A DNA stretch of 58,178 nt from Acidimicrobiia bacterium (GTDB taxonomy: Bacteria > Acidobacteriota > Terriglobia > Bryobacterales > Bryobacteraceae). The DNA lies in assembly GCA_016871315.1 (NCBI GenBank), contig VFZE01000036.1, forward strand, positions 1 through 58,178, read 5' to 3'. Below are positions 43,035 to 51,812 of this stretch, piece by piece. The notes below the pieces were generated by a model. The model searched no databases, was not told the DNA's origin, and was given only the letters and a program-made list of their open reading frames with translations. The translations under genes were made by a program, and so were the position numbers. Each line of letters starts with the position of its first letter. Positions within the stretch are counted from its first letter, which is position 1.

Positions 43035-44773
43035 TCGACGGTGATGAAGACGATGTCACTGGAGGCGGTGTCGAGCAGCAACTGAATGGGAACCTCGCCC
43101 TGCGGAGCGTTGTCAGGGATGACGACGTTGATCTGGTAGAGGCCGACAAAGCCGGGAGTGAGTCCGTTGAAAAGGGCATCGGCGGCGATGCCTGCGCCGA
43201 AAGGGCCGGCGCCGAACAGCACGCGGGAGGAATTGGAGGCGACGCGGGCCAGCGGTTCGGCGGCCGGGGATGCAGCGCCGGTGACGGCGGAAGGATTGGT
43301 GGGACCGAGACCGATGGCGTAGATGACGATGGCTTCGCCGCGGCGCGCGGGTCTGACGTTGAGAATGCCGAAACGGGCGGGAAGGGGGAAGGTGCCGTCG
43401 GAATTGACGGCAATCGCGAAATCGCCGCGGAGGCGCAGAATGCGGGGCACCGAAGGATTGATGTTGACCGAAACGGCGTTGCCGCGCTGGCCGTCGCGAT
43501 CCACGCGAACCAGAGCGCGGCCAGGAGGAGTGGAGTAGGGAATCTGGAAGTTGATCTGGCCGTAGGAAGAGAAGAAGACCGGGGCGGGCTGGTCATTGAC
43601 GAAGACGCGGGCGCCCCCTAGTTCGGTGGGCAGGGGCAGGGAACTGGCAACCGCCGGTTCGCGATAGGAAAGCTGTTCTCCGAAGATGGCGGAGATGCCG
43701 CCCTGGGAAAGGGTTTCCCCGGAAGCGAACGTGGAGTTGTTAACAACGCGCTCGAAGCTGACAACAGGACCCGATTGCGCCACTACGACCAGAGTGACGG
43801 GAACGGTGAAGGGCGAATTGACTGCGTTGGTAGCGACGGTGACCGTGCCCTGATAGGCGCCTGGTGCAACACTGGCGGCACTGGCGCGGACCGACATCAG
43901 GTCCGTCCCGGCGACGCGTTCCACAGTGAGCCACTCGCCGCCGGAAGTGGTGGCGCCTGTGGCGGAGGTGATGGAGAGAGTTCCCAATCCGCGGTTAGAG
44001 AGAACAAGAAATTGCGTGACGGGGATGGAGTTCTGCGCGACGCGGAAATGCAAGCTATTGGTGTTGGAAGTGAGTATCGGCTGCGAGGTGACGCGGAGGC
44101 TGATCTGGACGGACTTCGTGTCGGGGGCAAATGCGGTGCTGCGTGTATCGATGGAGCCGGTGAAAGTACCTTCGTTCATTCCTGGCAGGTGGCGCGCGGT
44201 GACTTTATAAGGAAGCACGAACCGGAAGCTGCCCAGCCCTTCCAGAGCGACGGAAAGCCAGTTGCCGCCGGCCTGCGTGGAAGAGGTCGTGGTGATCGGC
44301 GCATTGGTTGTGATGGTGGCCTCGTCAGAGGAACCGTTGGGAGCGACAAAAAAGGTCAGCCGATCCGGAACGCCACCACCGATTTGCACGGTGACAAGGA
44401 TCTCCTGAGGCGCGTCTACCGCGGCGGAGTCAAGAACACGAACGCGGGCGGTATGGATTCCCGCGGTGAGTTGTTGTGTGTTCAAGGAGACGCGGACGGG
44501 AATGCATTTGCCGCCGCGCGTGGTGCAGTCGCGTTCGGCTTGCGCGGAAGGCACAGCCCAGGGAGCCGAAGAAGCGAAGGTCAAACTGAGCTGGCCGTCC
44601 CCGGCGTTGAAGGCTTCCAGATCCTGCGCGGGCCCCGCTGCTCCTTGCGCGATGGAGACCGGACCGATCACCGTGTTGCTTAAGCGCAGCGCCGCAGCGG
44701 CAAGCGCCGGTGAGGGAATCAGAAGAAGGGAAAAAAACGAGAGGAAAAGTCTCTTGATCGAACTCAAACCCAT
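43031..44773 (-). CDS. Exported protein with Ig-like/BACON-type repeats and Solibacter-type TIGR03437 C-terminal domain
   Basis: A 580-residue protein. The signal peptide is MGLSSIKRLFLSFFSLLLIP (cleaved after ALA). Residues about 30-330 form beta-rich, BACON-like repeats (for example TSGGEWLTVERVAGT, VAPGAYQGTVTVATN). Residues about 340-580 match the TIGR03437 domain described in Solibacter proteins: VVNNSTFASGETLSQGGISA, GQINFQIPYSTPPG, VIYAIGLGPTNP and GLYQINVVIPDNAPQGEVPI. It is likely surface or periplasmic. It overlaps nuoA upstream by ten bases and AlaX downstream by four. The function of the domain is unknown. Confidence 0.88.
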   Translation of the reverse strand: MGLSSIKRLFLSFFSLLLIPSPALAAAALRLSNTVIGPVSIAQGAAGPAQDLEAFNAGDGQLSLTFASSAPWAVPSAQAERDCTTRGGKCIPVRVSLNTQQLTAGIHTARVRVLDSAAVDAPQEILVTVQIGGGVPDRLTFFVAPNGSSDEATITTNAPITTTSSTQAGGNWLSVALEGLGSFRFVLPYKVTARHLPGMNEGTFTGSIDTRSTAFAPDTKSVQISLRVTSQPILTSNTNSLHFRVAQNSIPVTQFLVLSNRGLGTLSITSATGATTSGGEWLTVERVAGTDLMSVRASAASVAPGAYQGTVTVATNAVNSPFTVPVTLVVVAQSGPVVSFERVVNNSTFASGETLSQGGISAIFGEQLSYREPAVASSLPLPTELGGARVFVNDQPAPVFFSSYGQINFQIPYSTPPGRALVRVDRDGQRGNAVSVNINPSVPRILRLRGDFAIAVNSDGTFPLPARFGILNVRPARRGEAIVIYAIGLGPTNPSAVTGAASPAAEPLARVASNSSRVLFGAGPFGAGIAADALFNGLTPGFVGLYQINVVIPDNAPQGEVPIQLLLDTASSDIVFITVE

Positions 44774-45120
44774 TCCAGGGCGCCTTTCTTGTAAGCCCAG
44801 ATGTAGCCGACGATGAGAATCACCAGGAACACTCCCACCTCCGCCACGCCGAACCAGCCAAGCTGCTTAAACCGCACCGCCCACGGAAACAAGAAGATCG
44901 TTTCGACCTCGAAAATCACGAACAGAATTGCAATGATGTAAAAACGGACCGTGTAACGCCCGCGTGCGGAGTCGGCTGCTTTGATGCCGCACTCGTAGGC
45001 CTCGAGTTTGGTCTGAAAGGGCGATGAAGGCCGGATCAGCCTTGCTGCCAGCAAAGTCACAGCCGGAAAAGCGATGGCGATGACCATGAAAAGAAAGATG
45101 GGCAGGTATCCGTCAGGCAT
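44764..45120 (-). CDS. nuoA: NADH-quinone oxidoreductase subunit A
   Basis: A 118-residue, three-TM complex I subunit. The diagnostic loop EAYECGI (with Ser/Cys loop conserved) and RFYIIAILFVIFEVETIFLFPWA are nearly invariant in NuoA/ND3. Length is normal. Unusually, the next genes are a secreted TIGR03437 protein and AlaX, not nuoB-N, which are absent from this window. TATGAT (complement of 45130-45135) lies nine nt before the ATG. Confidence 0.93.
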   Translation of the reverse strand: MPDGYLPIFLFMVIAIAFPAVTLLAARLIRPSSPFQTKLEAYECGIKAADSARGRYTVRFYIIAILFVIFEVETIFLFPWAVRFKQLGWFGVAEVGVFLVILIVGYIWAYKKGALEWV

Positions 45121-45192
45121 TGACTGCCCATCATAACACGGCCGGAGAGCGGTTCCGCCGTCAGTACCTCGCGCGCCGTGGTTTGTAAGGGG

Positions 45193-45228
45193 TTTTCGAA
45201 AAACGGGTGCGGTATCGCGATTTTCGAA
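45193..45228. promoter_or_regulatory. Paired TTTTCGAA sites upstream of the astacin-like gene
   Basis: TTTTCGAAAA (45193-45202, a perfect palindrome) and TTTTCGAA (45221-45228), centres about 27 bases apart, in the 190-bp divergent region between nuoA and the protease gene. A candidate operator pair; no regulator can be assigned. Confidence 0.3.
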
Positions 45229-45309
45229 TCGACCTTGTTTACTTATCCACTTGCGGCATAGCCAAACCGATCCTCAAGTATCGAACATCCGTTTTGGAGG
45301 TTTTTCAGA

Positions 45310-47241
45310 ATGTGGTGCAGAATTCTCGTTGCGATGTTGCTTGCCGGGCCGCTGTGTGCGCAAGCCGTGCCGGATCTGCAAGAAGATCAGATCATCTCCG
45401 GAGAAAGGGATGGCAAATGGACTTTGTCGGTGAAGCTCTCCCGCGAAGGCGCGGCCGGTCTACAGTTTGAGTTCGAGGATTTCCGGTTGCCAGCAGGAGC
45501 CAAGCTGCTTCTCCGGAAGGTGGATGCCAGCGGACAGGCAGGCGAGGTTGTTGCGGAGTATGAGAATGGGGGGCCCCTGGAGAGTGGACAGTTCGTCTCC
45601 GACGCGGTGCCAGGTACGGAAGCGGTGCTGGAGGTGGTGTTCGAGGACGGCGAGGCGAGCAATCTGCCGTTCCGGATCTCGCGGATGCGCCGGCTGAGCC
45701 GGGAAGATCTGAATGAGATCACGCCGCGGGCGGAGTTTCTGCCGGAGCGGCCGGAGCTGGAAGGGGCCAGCGGCACGGCGCTGTTCCGGGGCATCGAGGT
45801 CAGCTATCGCGTGGTGGAAGGGATCGCCGTGATGGAGGGCGACATCATGCTGGGGCGTGTGGAGGAACTGATCCCGGCGACAGGAAAATCGAAAGACAAT
45901 GCGCGCCAGGCGATGGGGATTACGAGCACGTCGTATCGCTGGCCGGGGGGAGTGATGCCCTACGTGATCGACGAGGCGGTGCCGAATCAGGCTCGCATCA
46001 CCGACGCCATCGCGCATTGGAACAACAACCTGGGTAACACGGTGCGTCTGGCGCCGTGGACGAATGAAGCCTATTACGTGCGCTTCGTACGGCCGAGTTC
46101 GGCGGGGACCTGCTCCTCCTATGTGGGCATGATCCGCGTGGCGAATCAGGCCATCAACATCGGAGACTACTGCGGCACGGGGAACGTGATTCACGAAATC
46201 GGGCACGCGTTCGGACTGTTTCACGAGCATACGCGCGAGGACCGGAACAGCTTTGTGACGATCATGTTCGAGAACATCAACCCATCGGCGACGGGCAATT
46301 TCAATCAGCAGATTGCCACTTCCGACGACATCGGCGCATATGACTACGGTTCGATCATGCACTACGGCGCGACGTCATTCTCGATCAACGGACAGCCGGC
46401 CATCGTGACGATCCCGCCGGGGATTCCGATCGGGCAACGAAGTGCATTGTCGCCGGGCGACATTGCCGGCGCCAAGGCGATGTACAACGGGGTGGCCCCG
46501 CCGCCACCGCCGTCCCCGACGACGGTGTCGATCACGCTGACCTCCAATCCGGGCGGGCGGCAACTGGTAGTGGACGGCGCAACCATCACCGCTCCGATGA
46601 CCTATCCATGGACGGTGGGGAGCGTGCACACGATCTCGGCTCCTTCGTCGACAGCGGGTAACACGCGCTATCTGTTTTCCAGTTGGAGCAACGGTGGCGC
46701 GCAGACGCAGACGATCACGACACCATCCAGCGCAACCACCTATACGGCCAACTTCACCAAGCAGCACAAGGTGACAGGGGCGAGCAACAACACCTCTTTG
46801 GGGACGGTGTCGGCATCGCCGGCGCCTGCCGATGCCTTCTACAACGAAGGCAACAGCGTAACGGTGACGGCGACGCCGGCTTCCAGCGGCGCGTGCCTGT
46901 CCAGTTGGACGGGAATCACGGCGCCGCCGGCTTCGCCGTTACAGGTGAGCGTCAGCCAGCCGTACTCGATCACCGGTAATTTCGGGCAGGGCGCGGTAAC
47001 AGCGTCACCGACGTCGTTCAGCTTTTCGGCCAGCGGCGGAACGGGAACGATCCACGTGACGGCCAGCGCCGGCTGCAGCTGGACGGCGACCGATAACAGG
47101 AGTTGGATTACGCGGCAGTCCAGCTCGGGAACCGGATCCGGAGTTGTGAAGTTCACGGTCAACCGGAACAACAGCGGGTCATCCAGAAGCGGCACGATTA
47201 CGATCGGCAATGTGCAGGTGACGATTCAGCAGGCCAGGTAG
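45310..47241 (+). CDS. Exported astacin-like (M12A) metalloprotease with C-terminal BACON domain
   Basis: A 643-residue secreted protein. The signal peptide is MWCRILVAMLLAGPLCAQA. Residues 25-190 form a probable propeptide or beta domain. The catalytic domain (about 200-393) has ITSTSYRWPGGVMPYVID at its start, the zinc motif HEIGHAFGLFH at 295-305 and the Met-turn SIMHY at 348-352. A proline-rich hinge (VAPPPPPSPTT) leads to two bacterial Ig-like stretches and a BACON-like domain (about 560-643). GGAGG (45296-45300) serves as ribosome-binding site. It may degrade extracellular protein or process surface proteins. Confidence 0.9.
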   Translation: MWCRILVAMLLAGPLCAQAVPDLQEDQIISGERDGKWTLSVKLSREGAAGLQFEFEDFRLPAGAKLLLRKVDASGQAGEVVAEYENGGPLESGQFVSDAVPGTEAVLEVVFEDGEASNLPFRISRMRRLSREDLNEITPRAEFLPERPELEGASGTALFRGIEVSYRVVEGIAVMEGDIMLGRVEELIPATGKSKDNARQAMGITSTSYRWPGGVMPYVIDEAVPNQARITDAIAHWNNNLGNTVRLAPWTNEAYYVRFVRPSSAGTCSSYVGMIRVANQAINIGDYCGTGNVIHEIGHAFGLFHEHTREDRNSFVTIMFENINPSATGNFNQQIATSDDIGAYDYGSIMHYGATSFSINGQPAIVTIPPGIPIGQRSALSPGDIAGAKAMYNGVAPPPPPSPTTVSITLTSNPGGRQLVVDGATITAPMTYPWTVGSVHTISAPSSTAGNTRYLFSSWSNGGAQTQTITTPSSATTYTANFTKQHKVTGASNNTSLGTVSASPAPADAFYNEGNSVTVTATPASSGACLSSWTGITAPPASPLQVSVSQPYSITGNFGQGAVTASPTSFSFSASGGTGTIHVTASAGCSWTATDNRSWITRQSSSGTGSGVVKFTVNRNNSGSSRSGTITIGNVQVTIQQAR

Positions 47242-47245
47242 CTGT

Positions 47246-48016
47246 TCACTGTTTGGAAGGCAGAAAGCGCCGGATGCCCTGGTCAAAAGCCAGGGCGCCG
47301 GCGAGTCCTCCGAGCAGGGGTCCTAGGATGGGAACCCAGTAGACGCCGGAGCCGTCAGTTAAGCCGTTGTTGGGGAATCCGGCCAGGACGGTGAACAGGC
47401 GCGGGCCGAAATCGCGCGCCGGGTTGATGGCGTAGCCGTGCATGCCGCCGAAGCTCATGCCGATGGCAACGACGACAAGTCCGATCAGGATGGGACCGAG
47501 GTTACCTACCGGATGGTTTCTCTCGTCGACGATGGCGAGAATCAGCATCACCAGCAGCGCGGTGCCGAGGACCTGGTCGAACAATCCGGCCATCGGGGCA
47601 GCAGGGAAGGCCGGGAAGGTGGCGAATACCCCGGCGGTTTTTTCGAGTGTGGGATCCACGGCGAAAAACGCGGGCCGGTAGTTGAGGAAGACAATGGCCG
47701 CGCCGGCGAAGGCGCCCGCGGTTTGCGCGATGGAGTACGGGATCACCTTTCTCCAGGGGAAGCCGCGGAAGGCGGCAAGCGCGACGGTGACGGCGGGATT
47801 GATGTGCGCGCCGGAGACACGGCCGGCTACATAGATGCCCATGGTGACAGCCAGGCCCCATCCGACGGTGATGTTCGTGTATCCGCCCTTGACGACCTCA
47901 CCGGGCACGCCGAAGCCGAACAGCACCGTCATGGCGACGACCCCGTCGCCGAACAGGATCAGCACCATGGTGCCGAGAAACTCCGCGATCAGTTCACCCC
48001 AAATTGAGTTTTTCAT
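47246..48016 (-). CDS. Aquaglyceroporin (MIP family)
   Basis: A 256-residue channel with six TM helices and two half-helices. The two signature boxes are SGAHINPAVT and GYAINPARDFGPRL. The Asp after the second NPAR is the residue that marks glycerol-conducting GlpF-type channels rather than water-only AqpZ. It overlaps the FHA/PP2C gene by four bases and is the last gene of a Fur / FHA-PP2C / channel operon. No glycerol kinase is nearby, so other small solutes are possible. Confidence 0.92.
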   Translation of the reverse strand: MKNSIWGELIAEFLGTMVLILFGDGVVAMTVLFGFGVPGEVVKGGYTNITVGWGLAVTMGIYVAGRVSGAHINPAVTVALAAFRGFPWRKVIPYSIAQTAGAFAGAAIVFLNYRPAFFAVDPTLEKTAGVFATFPAFPAAPMAGLFDQVLGTALLVMLILAIVDERNHPVGNLGPILIGLVVVAIGMSFGGMHGYAINPARDFGPRLFTVLAGFPNNGLTDGSGVYWVPILGPLLGGLAGALAFDQGIRRFLPSKQ

Positions 48017-49692
48017 GGTTGAAATTGTGCGACCACCAGCGTGATGTCATCCTGCTGCGGGATGCCTCCGGTGAACTGCTCCACGGCATGCAACACGGCG
48101 GCATGAAGAGCGGCGCAATCCATGGACGCGGAGGCGCTCAGCACTTCCATCAGGCGGGCGGAGCCGAAATAGTCGCCGTTTTCGTTTTGGGCCTCGCTGA
48201 GGCCGTCGCTGAAGAGGATGATCTTGTCTCCAGGCTGAAGCGAGGTGGACTGGACCGGGAATTCCATCCCTTCCAGCATTCCCAGGGGAACGCTGAGGGA
48301 AGGCAGACGCCGGACGGCGGCATCGGTCCCCAGCAGGACCGGCTCACAGTGCCCGGCGTTGCTCCAGTGCATTTGACCATTCCTTGTCACGGCGGAATAG
48401 AAAAGCGTAGCGTATTTTTCGCCTTCCGTGCGCTCGTACAAGTAACGGTTCATGCGCGCCAGCATCTGCTGGATCTGTTCCGGCTCTTCCCCGGCGGTGA
48501 GGAATGCGCCTTGCAGCAGGGCGGCCAGGAGAGCGGAACTGACCCCCTTGCCGCTGACGTCGGCGACGACAAGGGCCCAACAATCCGGATGAAGTTCCAG
48601 CAGATCAAAGTAGTCGCCACCGACTTGTTGAGAGGCGGTGCTGGATCCCGCGACTCGGTACCAGCCGGTTTGAGGCAAGCGCCTTGGCTGGAGGCTGTGC
48701 TGGATTACGCGGGCGATGCGCAGCTCCTCTTCCAGGCGCTGCTTTGCCCGCTCCTGTTCCAGCAGGCGGGCGTTTTCCAACACGGTGGAGGCTTCCAGGG
48801 CAAGGGTCTGGAGCAGTTCCCGGTTGCCGCTGGAGAGATCCGCCAGATCGCTGCGGGAGTCCAAATAGAGGAGGCCGACCGTTTCGTTGAGGGCGCCGTG
48901 AATGGTTTCGGTAGTGTTGACCATGCGGACGCGGACGAGCGGAACACAGACGACGCTGCGCAGTTCGAGGTTGGCCACTGACATATCCGGCGATACGCCG
49001 CCTTCGGTGTTCGGATCAAAGTGCATGCTGAGCAGCTCGCGCCTTTCGCGAAGCGCTTTGGAGATCAGCCGGGAGGGGACTCGCAGGTCCTGTTGAGTAA
49101 GTGGCGCGCCGGTGCGGTCGCGCGCCACCTGCACCTCGAGTTCCTCGCCCTGTTTGAGCATCAGGAAGCCGCGCTGCGATCCGGTGACGGCAAGCGCGGC
49201 GTCGACCACCGATTCCAGCACTTCCTGGATGGAGAATGCGCCCTGCAGCGCGCGGGCTACTTCCACCAGCGCGCGAAGCTTGGCCAGATTGCTGCCGGCG
49301 CCGGAGGCGGCGCGGGAGGTTTCGGCCACCTGGGCGGCCAAGCGGTCCAGGCCGGGCTCGCCAAGCAGGAAGATGAGCTGGTAGCCGTCGGGGAAACCGT
49401 AAGTGATGGCGTCGGAGGAGGCCAGGATGCGCCGGCCTTCGATGCGTTCGCCGTTGACGAAAACGCCGTGGCGGCTTTGCAGATCTTCGATGATATAGTT
49501 GCCGCCCTCGACATCGATACGGGCATGCACGCGCGAGACGCGGTTATCGCGGAGTACTAACTGGTTGTCCGGCTGGCGGCCGATGTGATGAGGAAACTGG
49601 TTGAGCGCGATGCGGCTGCGATGACCGCTGGGATTGACGATGGCGAGAAGGGCGGGTTTGAGGCCGCCGGTTTGCTCCGTAGCCGACGCCAT
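48013..49692 (-). CDS. FHA-GAF-PP2C (RsbU/SpoIIE-like) phosphatase
   Basis: A 559-residue cytosolic signalling protein. An FHA domain (about 15-110) has GRQPDN, SRVHA and the final NGERI typical of phosphothreonine binding. A GAF domain covers about 145-310. A SpoIIE-type PP2C phosphatase domain covers about 345-559 with GGDYFD (358-363), DVSGKG (378-383), SDGLSE (495-500) and QQDDIT (546-551), which are the Mn-binding aspartates. Such proteins dephosphorylate anti-sigma antagonists in partner-switching pathways. The FHA domain could read the Ser/Thr kinases of this genome. Start ATG at 49692 is two bases after the Fur stop. Confidence 0.92.
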   Translation of the reverse strand: MASATEQTGGLKPALLAIVNPSGHRSRIALNQFPHHIGRQPDNQLVLRDNRVSRVHARIDVEGGNYIIEDLQSRHGVFVNGERIEGRRILASSDAITYGFPDGYQLIFLLGEPGLDRLAAQVAETSRAASGAGSNLAKLRALVEVARALQGAFSIQEVLESVVDAALAVTGSQRGFLMLKQGEELEVQVARDRTGAPLTQQDLRVPSRLISKALRERRELLSMHFDPNTEGGVSPDMSVANLELRSVVCVPLVRVRMVNTTETIHGALNETVGLLYLDSRSDLADLSSGNRELLQTLALEASTVLENARLLEQERAKQRLEEELRIARVIQHSLQPRRLPQTGWYRVAGSSTASQQVGGDYFDLLELHPDCWALVVADVSGKGVSSALLAALLQGAFLTAGEEPEQIQQMLARMNRYLYERTEGEKYATLFYSAVTRNGQMHWSNAGHCEPVLLGTDAAVRRLPSLSVPLGMLEGMEFPVQSTSLQPGDKIILFSDGLSEAQNENGDYFGSARLMEVLSASASMDCAALHAAVLHAVEQFTGGIPQQDDITLVVAQFQP

Positions 49693-49694
49693 GT

Positions 49695-50246
49695 CTACTT
49701 CCGGCTGGCGCGTTTCCGAATGTGCTCGCTTCCGGCGATGGCGGGTTCCAGGTCGGCAGCGGCGGAATGCTCGCGCGCGCGCAGTGTCTGGCAGTGGGCG
49801 CAATAGCCGCCGACTTCGGTGCGCGCGATGAGGACGTTGAATCCGAAATGGCTCTCTATCTGCCGGCGCAGCCGCTGCAACGGCTCGCCGAAAAACTCCT
49901 CGACGCGCCCGCAGCGCAGGCAGATCACGTGGGCGTGTTCCTGCTTGAGCCGGGTCTCGTAGTAATGCTGATCGCCGCCCAGGTGCATGAGGTCCAATTC
50001 ATCCACGAGGCCGCTTTGCTTCAGCAGCTTCAGCGTGCGGTAGACGGTGACGCGATTGAGCTTGGGATCCTTTTTCCGTGCGAGCTGGTAGAGGCTTTCG
50101 GCGTCCAGATGCCGGCCGGACTGATCGATGAGTTCCAGGAGAATCTCGCGCTGACGCGTCAGCCGGATGCCGCGTTCCTTGAGCGAACCTTTAATTCCTT
50201 GACTGGCCAATCGTGGAATCTCCGCGAACCTCTTTGAATCTACCAT
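49695..50246 (-). CDS. Fur-family metal- or peroxide-responsive repressor
   Basis: A 183-residue Fur/PerR/Zur-type regulator. The winged-helix domain (about 17-92) contains RLTRQREILLELI and NRVTVYRTLKLLKQSGLV. The dimer domain has HLGGDQHYYE and HAHVICLRCGRVEEF, and two CxxC pairs (C109-C112 and C149-C152) that hold the structural zinc. A basic tail of about 30 residues follows. The frame continues upstream through the divergent carboxylase gene, but ATG at 50246 gives the normal N-terminus. It heads an operon with FHA-PP2C and the channel gene. The metal specificity is not predictable here. Confidence 0.92.
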   Translation of the reverse strand: MVDSKRFAEIPRLASQGIKGSLKERGIRLTRQREILLELIDQSGRHLDAESLYQLARKKDPKLNRVTVYRTLKLLKQSGLVDELDLMHLGGDQHYYETRLKQEHAHVICLRCGRVEEFFGEPLQRLRRQIESHFGFNVLIARTEVGGYCAHCQTLRAREHSAAADLEPAIAGSEHIRKRASRK

Positions 50247-50297
50247 GTAAGTAGAAGTTTTATCCAGATTCGGGCGCGCATCCACAAGCGCGGCTGC

Positions 50298-50303
50298 TAC
50301 AAT
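50298..50303 (+). promoter_or_regulatory. -10 element for accC, leaderless arrangement
   Basis: TACAAT ends six bases before the GTG start at 50310, so transcription would begin at or within one base of the start codon. No Shine-Dalgarno precedes the GTG. Confidence 0.5.
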
Positions 50304-50309
50304 TTCGAT

Positions 50310-51812
50310 GTGTTCGGGAAAGTGCTTGTCGCCAATCGTGGCGAAATCGCGGTGCGCGTGCTGCGGGGATTGCGGGAGGCCGGCATCGCCGGCGTGGCTG
50401 TCTATTCGGAGGCGGACCGTGCATCGCTGCATGTGCGGGTGGCCGATGAGGCGGTTCCAATCGGTCCGGCGGCAAGCTCGGAGAGCTACCTTTCCATGGA
50501 CCGTGTCCTGGAAGCGGCCACTGCCACCGGGGCTGATGCGATTCATCCCGGCTACGGATTTCTGAGCGAGAACGCGGAATTCGCGGCGCGCTGCCGTCAG
50601 GCCGGGCTGGTGTTTATCGGACCGGGCGCGGAGGCGATCCGTAGCATGGGGCTGAAAACGGAGGCGCGGCGGGTAGCGATGAAGGCGGGCGTGGCGGTGG
50701 TGCCGGGAACGGAGGAACCGGTTTCGGGCGCCGAGCAGGCGCGGCGAATTGCGGCCGGGTTCGGCTATCCCGTGATGCTGAAGGCGGCGGCCGGCGGCGG
50801 CGGCAAAGGCATGCGGCGCGTGGACAATGAAGCGGCGCTGGAGGCGGCCTTGCGCGACGCAACCAGCGAAGCGGAGCGGAGCTTCCGCGATGGCTCGGTC
50901 TACATGGAGAAGCTGATCGAGCGGCCAAGGCACATCGAGATTCAGGTGCTGGCGGACCATCACGGCAATGCCGTTCATCTCGGGGAACGGGAATGCTCGA
51001 TCCAGCGGCGGCATCAGAAAGTGATTGAGGAGTGCCCGTCTCCGCTGATGCGGGAGGATCCGGATTTGCGGCGCCGGATGGGGGAAGCTGCCGTGCGGAT
51101 CGCCAGGGCGGCCGGTTACGTGAACGCGGGAACGGTGGAATTCCTGGTGGATGAGGAGCGGAACTTCTATTTTCTGGAGATGAACACGAGGCTGCAGGTG
51201 GAGCACCCGGTGACGGAACTGGTGACCGGGCGCGACCTGGTGCGGCTGCAACTCGAGATCGCCGCCGGGCAGCCGCTTGCCTTCACGCAAGAGGAGGTGG
51301 AATGGAATGGCGCCGCGATCGAGTGCCGTGTTTGCGCCGAGGATCCGGAGCGGCAGTTTCTGCCCTGCCCGGGCAAGATTACTTCGATGAGCGTGCCGCT
51401 GGGGCCGGGTGTACGGCTGGATTCGGGAGTCTATCCGGGCTGGACGGTGCCGATGGAATATGATCCGCTGCTGGGCAAGCTGGTGGTGTGGGCCGAAACG
51501 CGCGAGCAGGCGGGGAGGCGGCTGGTGGCCGCGCTGCGCGAGTTCAGCATTACGGGAATTCCCACCAATCTGAGTTTCTTCCGCGATGTCTTGGAGGACG
51601 AGGAGTTTCTCGCCGGGCGGCTGCATACGGGTTTTATCGAGGAGCTTTTCCGGCGCAGGCAAAAAGCGCGGACGTCGTTGAGCGAGGAGATTCGCGCGGT
51701 GGCCGCGGTGGCGGCGGCGCTGCATTGGAACGCCGGCAAGAGTGTTCCCGTGGCTCCTCCAACAGACCATTCGGTTTGGCGCACGGATGGCCGCGCGAGG
51801 AATCTGCGATGA
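50310..51812 (+). CDS. accC: Biotin carboxylase subunit of an acyl-CoA carboxylase
   Basis: A 500-residue ATP-grasp enzyme that carboxylates carrier-bound biotin. Seen: KVLVANRGEIAVRVLR, DAIHPGYGFLSENAEFA, the glycine loop KAAAGGGGKGMR, GERECSIQRRHQKVIEE, and FLEMNTRLQVEHPVTE with the metal-binding Glu and Asn. A C-terminal extension of about 50 residues beyond the usual 450 is rich in Arg and Ala. It is followed by a 4-base-overlapping biotin carrier gene. The carboxyltransferase is not present; with the MeaB-epimerase fusion 17 kb away, propionyl-CoA is a plausible substrate, but acetyl- or 3-methylcrotonyl-CoA cannot be excluded. Confidence 0.92.
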   Translation: MFGKVLVANRGEIAVRVLRGLREAGIAGVAVYSEADRASLHVRVADEAVPIGPAASSESYLSMDRVLEAATATGADAIHPGYGFLSENAEFAARCRQAGLVFIGPGAEAIRSMGLKTEARRVAMKAGVAVVPGTEEPVSGAEQARRIAAGFGYPVMLKAAAGGGGKGMRRVDNEAALEAALRDATSEAERSFRDGSVYMEKLIERPRHIEIQVLADHHGNAVHLGERECSIQRRHQKVIEECPSPLMREDPDLRRRMGEAAVRIARAAGYVNAGTVEFLVDEERNFYFLEMNTRLQVEHPVTELVTGRDLVRLQLEIAAGQPLAFTQEEVEWNGAAIECRVCAEDPERQFLPCPGKITSMSVPLGPGVRLDSGVYPGWTVPMEYDPLLGKLVVWAETREQAGRRLVAALREFSITGIPTNLSFFRDVLEDEEFLAGRLHTGFIEELFRRRQKARTSLSEEIRAVAAVAAALHWNAGKSVPVAPPTDHSVWRTDGRARNLR

